Shown one piece after another: positions 50,904-52,913 of a stretch of DNA of 52,913 bases. The stretch is from Clostridiales bacterium (GTDB lineage Bacteria; Bacillota; Clostridia; TANB77; CAG-508), in the NCBI GenBank assembly GCA_003525075.1, contig DQFO01000007.1:29714-82626 (forward strand), read 5' to 3'. The position numbers were made by a program, and so were the translations under genes. Every line of letters begins with the position of its first letter. The first letter of the stretch is position 1. The notes below the pieces were generated by a model, which saw only the letters and a program-made list of their open reading frames with translations, was not told where the DNA came from and searched no databases.

Positions 50904-52763
50904 TTAATTATTTTTTTCTTCTATTATTTTTTTTTCAAAATCACTTGCATTTATTTTTATTAAAATATGTTCATCTCCAACAAATGTTAAACACTCTCCT
51001 CTTCTTAAAGATTTTATTTCTATTTTTTCTTTTTCTGAAATATTTGAATATTGTGATAATAATTTTATATTTTCTTCTTCTAATGAAAAAAATGTTTTTA
51101 AACTTGAATTATTTAGAATACTTTTTCCATATGCTCCATTATCTAAGCTGAATAAATCTGAAATATCTTGTGTAATTGCTACACTACTTCCACCATATTT
51201 TCTAATTGTTTTAAATATTTTATAAATAAATTTTGCAACATCTTTATTTGATGTTACTCCAATTAATCTCCAAATTTCATCTAAATAAATTGCTTTTTTT
51301 ATTTTTCTATTTATTTTTATTTTATCCCAAAATAATTCAACAAATAAATACATCCCAAATTTCATATTTTCTTCACCTAATTCATAAACATCTGCAATAA
51401 TTAATTTTTTATTTAATTCAATATTTGTATAATTATTAAAAAATTTTAATGATCCTTTTATAAATGGAATTAATTTTATTTTAAATTTTTTTGTTTTTTC
51501 ATCATTTAATATATTATAAAAATCTTCTAATATTGGCATATCTTTTGTGGATTTAAATTTTTTATTTTTATTATATAAAGATTTATCATTAAAATTAATT
51601 TTTTTTATTTTATAAACTTGAATTATTTTTTCTTCTAATATTGCTTTTTCTTCTTCATTTAATTCTCCAAAAATTAAATTAAAAAATCCAATTAATTTTC
51701 CTATTTTGGTTGCAAGATATCCATGTTCATTTTCTTCTATACTTTCTTTTCTTATATCAAAAACATTTATATAATTTTCAGATGTTGGTCCAAGTTTTAT
51801 TACTGTACTATCTAAATTCTTTGCTAAACTTTGATATTCCCTTTCTGGGTCAATTACATATTGTTCTATCCCAAGAAGTACATTACGCAAAATAATTAAT
51901 TTTGTGTAAAATGATTTACCTGCTCCACTTGTTCCAAATATACACATATTAGCATTTTTATATTTATTTGTATCATATCTATCTATTAACACTAATGAAT
52001 TATTATACATATTATCACCAATATAAATTCCATTTTCATCAAATATTGAAGATGAGATAAAAGGATATGTACTAATTAAACCTGAAGTTAAAATATTTCT
52101 TTTTGCCACTGTTTTTATTTCTTTTTTATTTTCCTGTAATGGTAAACATGAAATAAATAATTGTTCTTCTCTAAAAGTAGATCTTCTTGTTTGTAATCCT
52201 CTACTTTGTAAAATACCTTCGATTTTTTCAATATTATATTTTAATTCTTTTTTATCTTCTGAAAATAAATTTAAATAAATATATAAAAAATACATTTCTT
52301 CATTATTAATTTGAATTTCTTTTCTTATATATTTTGCATCATTATAAGTGAATGCAGCAATATCTATGTCTTGTCTATTATCATTAAATTGTTTTAACTC
52401 TGCCCCTACGTTTCCGATGTTATATGTTAATTCTTTTATAACTTTTGAAGTATCACATTTTTCATAAAAAATAGAAATATTCATATTTATATTTGTATCT
52501 AATAATGACTTTAAAATTAAATCATTATTTTCTCTAAAATAATTTGTAATAATAATTCCTGAATAAAAATAATTATCGATTTCTAAAAATTTTGGATTAT
52601 TTAAATTAATATATGTTGGAGAAAAAAAATCTTTATCTTGAAAAAAACCTTCTTTTATTTTTATATTATTTTTTTCTTTTTTTATTTTATTAATTATATT
52701 ATTTATTAAATATTTATTTTTTATTTTATTATTATTTATTTTTTTGTTTTTTATATTTTTCAC
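50904..52763 (-). CDS. virB4: VirB4/TrbE-like T4SS ATPase
   Basis: A 619-codon frame with Walker A GTSGAGKS near 279, QYVIDPEREYQSLAKNL just after it, Walker B KAIYLDEIWRLIG near 493 and GGSSVAITQDISDLF, the standard VirB4 order. It powers pilus assembly and substrate movement. The frame starts at GTG 52763, but that GTG is part of the GAGGTG ribosome site; an ATA at 52754, eight bases after GAGG, would be better placed and recalls the ATC and ATT starts of the sister cluster. No ATG occurs near the start. The upstream gene ends 5 bases away. Confidence 0.85.
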   Translation of the reverse strand: MKNIKNKKINNNKIKNKYLINNIINKIKKEKNNIKIKEGFFQDKDFFSPTYINLNNPKFLEIDNYFYSGIIITNYFRENNDLILKSLLDTNINMNISIFYEKCDTSKVIKELTYNIGNVGAELKQFNDNRQDIDIAAFTYNDAKYIRKEIQINNEEMYFLYIYLNLFSEDKKELKYNIEKIEGILQSRGLQTRRSTFREEQLFISCLPLQENKKEIKTVAKRNILTSGLISTYPFISSSIFDENGIYIGDNMYNNSLVLIDRYDTNKYKNANMCIFGTSGAGKSFYTKLIILRNVLLGIEQYVIDPEREYQSLAKNLDSTVIKLGPTSENYINVFDIRKESIEENEHGYLATKIGKLIGFFNLIFGELNEEEKAILEEKIIQVYKIKKINFNDKSLYNKNKKFKSTKDMPILEDFYNILNDEKTKKFKIKLIPFIKGSLKFFNNYTNIELNKKLIIADVYELGEENMKFGMYLFVELFWDKIKINRKIKKAIYLDEIWRLIGVTSNKDVAKFIYKIFKTIRKYGGSSVAITQDISDLFSLDNGAYGKSILNNSSLKTFFSLEEENIKLLSQYSNISEKEKIEIKSLRRGECLTFVGDEHILIKINASDFEKKIIEEKNN

Positions 52764-52767
52764 CTCT

Positions 52768-52913
52768 TTATTTTTCTAAAAATATTTTTGTATTAAAAAA
52801 AGAAAATAATATTTTTTTTATTTCATTTTTATCACATTCAAAAATCAAATTTCCACATCTTAATAAATTATCTTTTATTTTAAAATATTTTTCATTTAAT
52901 TCTTGAATAATAT
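52768..52913 (-). CDS. C-terminus of an unidentified gene upstream of virB4
   Basis: One minus-strand frame is open from the window edge to the TAA at 52770-52768 and reads protein-like (LNEKYFKIKDNLLRCGNLIF, ECDKNEIKKILFSFFNTKIF). It ends 5 bases before the virB4 frame. Only 47 residues are visible; probably another component of the same operon. Confidence 0.5.
   Translation of the reverse strand, partial: IIQELNEKYFKIKDNLLRCGNLIFECDKNEIKKILFSFFNTKIFLEK

Overview
The window is AT-rich DNA from a low-GC Firmicute, most likely a clostridial, possibly uncultured gut, lineage. The evidence is SpoVG and Spo0A-like domains, DnaD and DnaI/DnaC-type primosome genes, strong AGGAGG ribosome binding sites, VanW and DUF1858 genes, and clustered tRNA genes with encoded CCA ends. 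No RNA operon or CRISPR array is present.

Positions 1 to about 36,640 form the right part of an integrative conjugative element (ICE) that enters from beyond the left edge and ends at a tRNA-Lys(CTT) gene. From the left it carries: M23 hydrolase, receiver-like protein, sortase, thioester/SpaA surface protein, SpoVG, RusA-like protein, a winged-helix protein, a VirD4 coupling protein, an S1-like protein, a holin, a large SH3-M14 peptidase, a GH25-LysM lysozyme and a lone Spo0A-C domain. A convergent minus-strand operon (15.9-25.6 kb) holds DNA processing and establishment genes: CHC2 primase-like protein, ArdC, PcfJ, PcfK, SSB, a ribosomal protein S6 paralogue, an SMC-like ATPase and a protein resembling recombination directionality factors. 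A run of six hairpins (25.78-25.95 kb) separates it from a second tyrosine recombinase. The 27.6-31.7 kb segment encodes an ECF sigma factor, a membrane protein with a serpin-like tail, a PepSY-like secreted protein, a secreted clan CD-like cysteine peptidase and two XRE regulators. The right end is a Tn916-style regulation and integration block (sigma-like protein, HTH, excisionase, integrase).

From about 36.7 kb the DNA looks chromosomal: a decayed tRNA-Lys, tandem repeats, VanW, a starch-binding-like protein, an SDR, three tRNA genes, DUF1858, DnaD, DnaC/DnaI and gyrA. Scattered among these is a second, integrase-free set of type IV secretion genes (small membrane protein, VirD4-like, VirB2-like, VirB6-like, PrgI/VirB3-like, and VirB4 on the other strand).

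The most striking observation crosses both regions. By manual scan of both strands, every in-frame CGG codon I found (seven, in six genes) sits exactly where an otherwise intact gene breaks frame. In all seven, skipping the C and reading the next three bases as a GGN glycine codon restores the frame. Three of the restored glycines are canonical family residues (M23 DHGN, CHC2 CGAGG, sigma region 4 LG). No CGG was found acting as arginine, while out-of-frame CGG trinucleotides are common. This suggests that CGGN is decoded by +1 frameshifting or as a quadruplet glycine codon in this genome. A second oddity is that the chromosomal virD4-like gene has no ATG, GTG or TTG upstream of its Walker A motif and seems to start at ATC behind a strong ribosome binding site.
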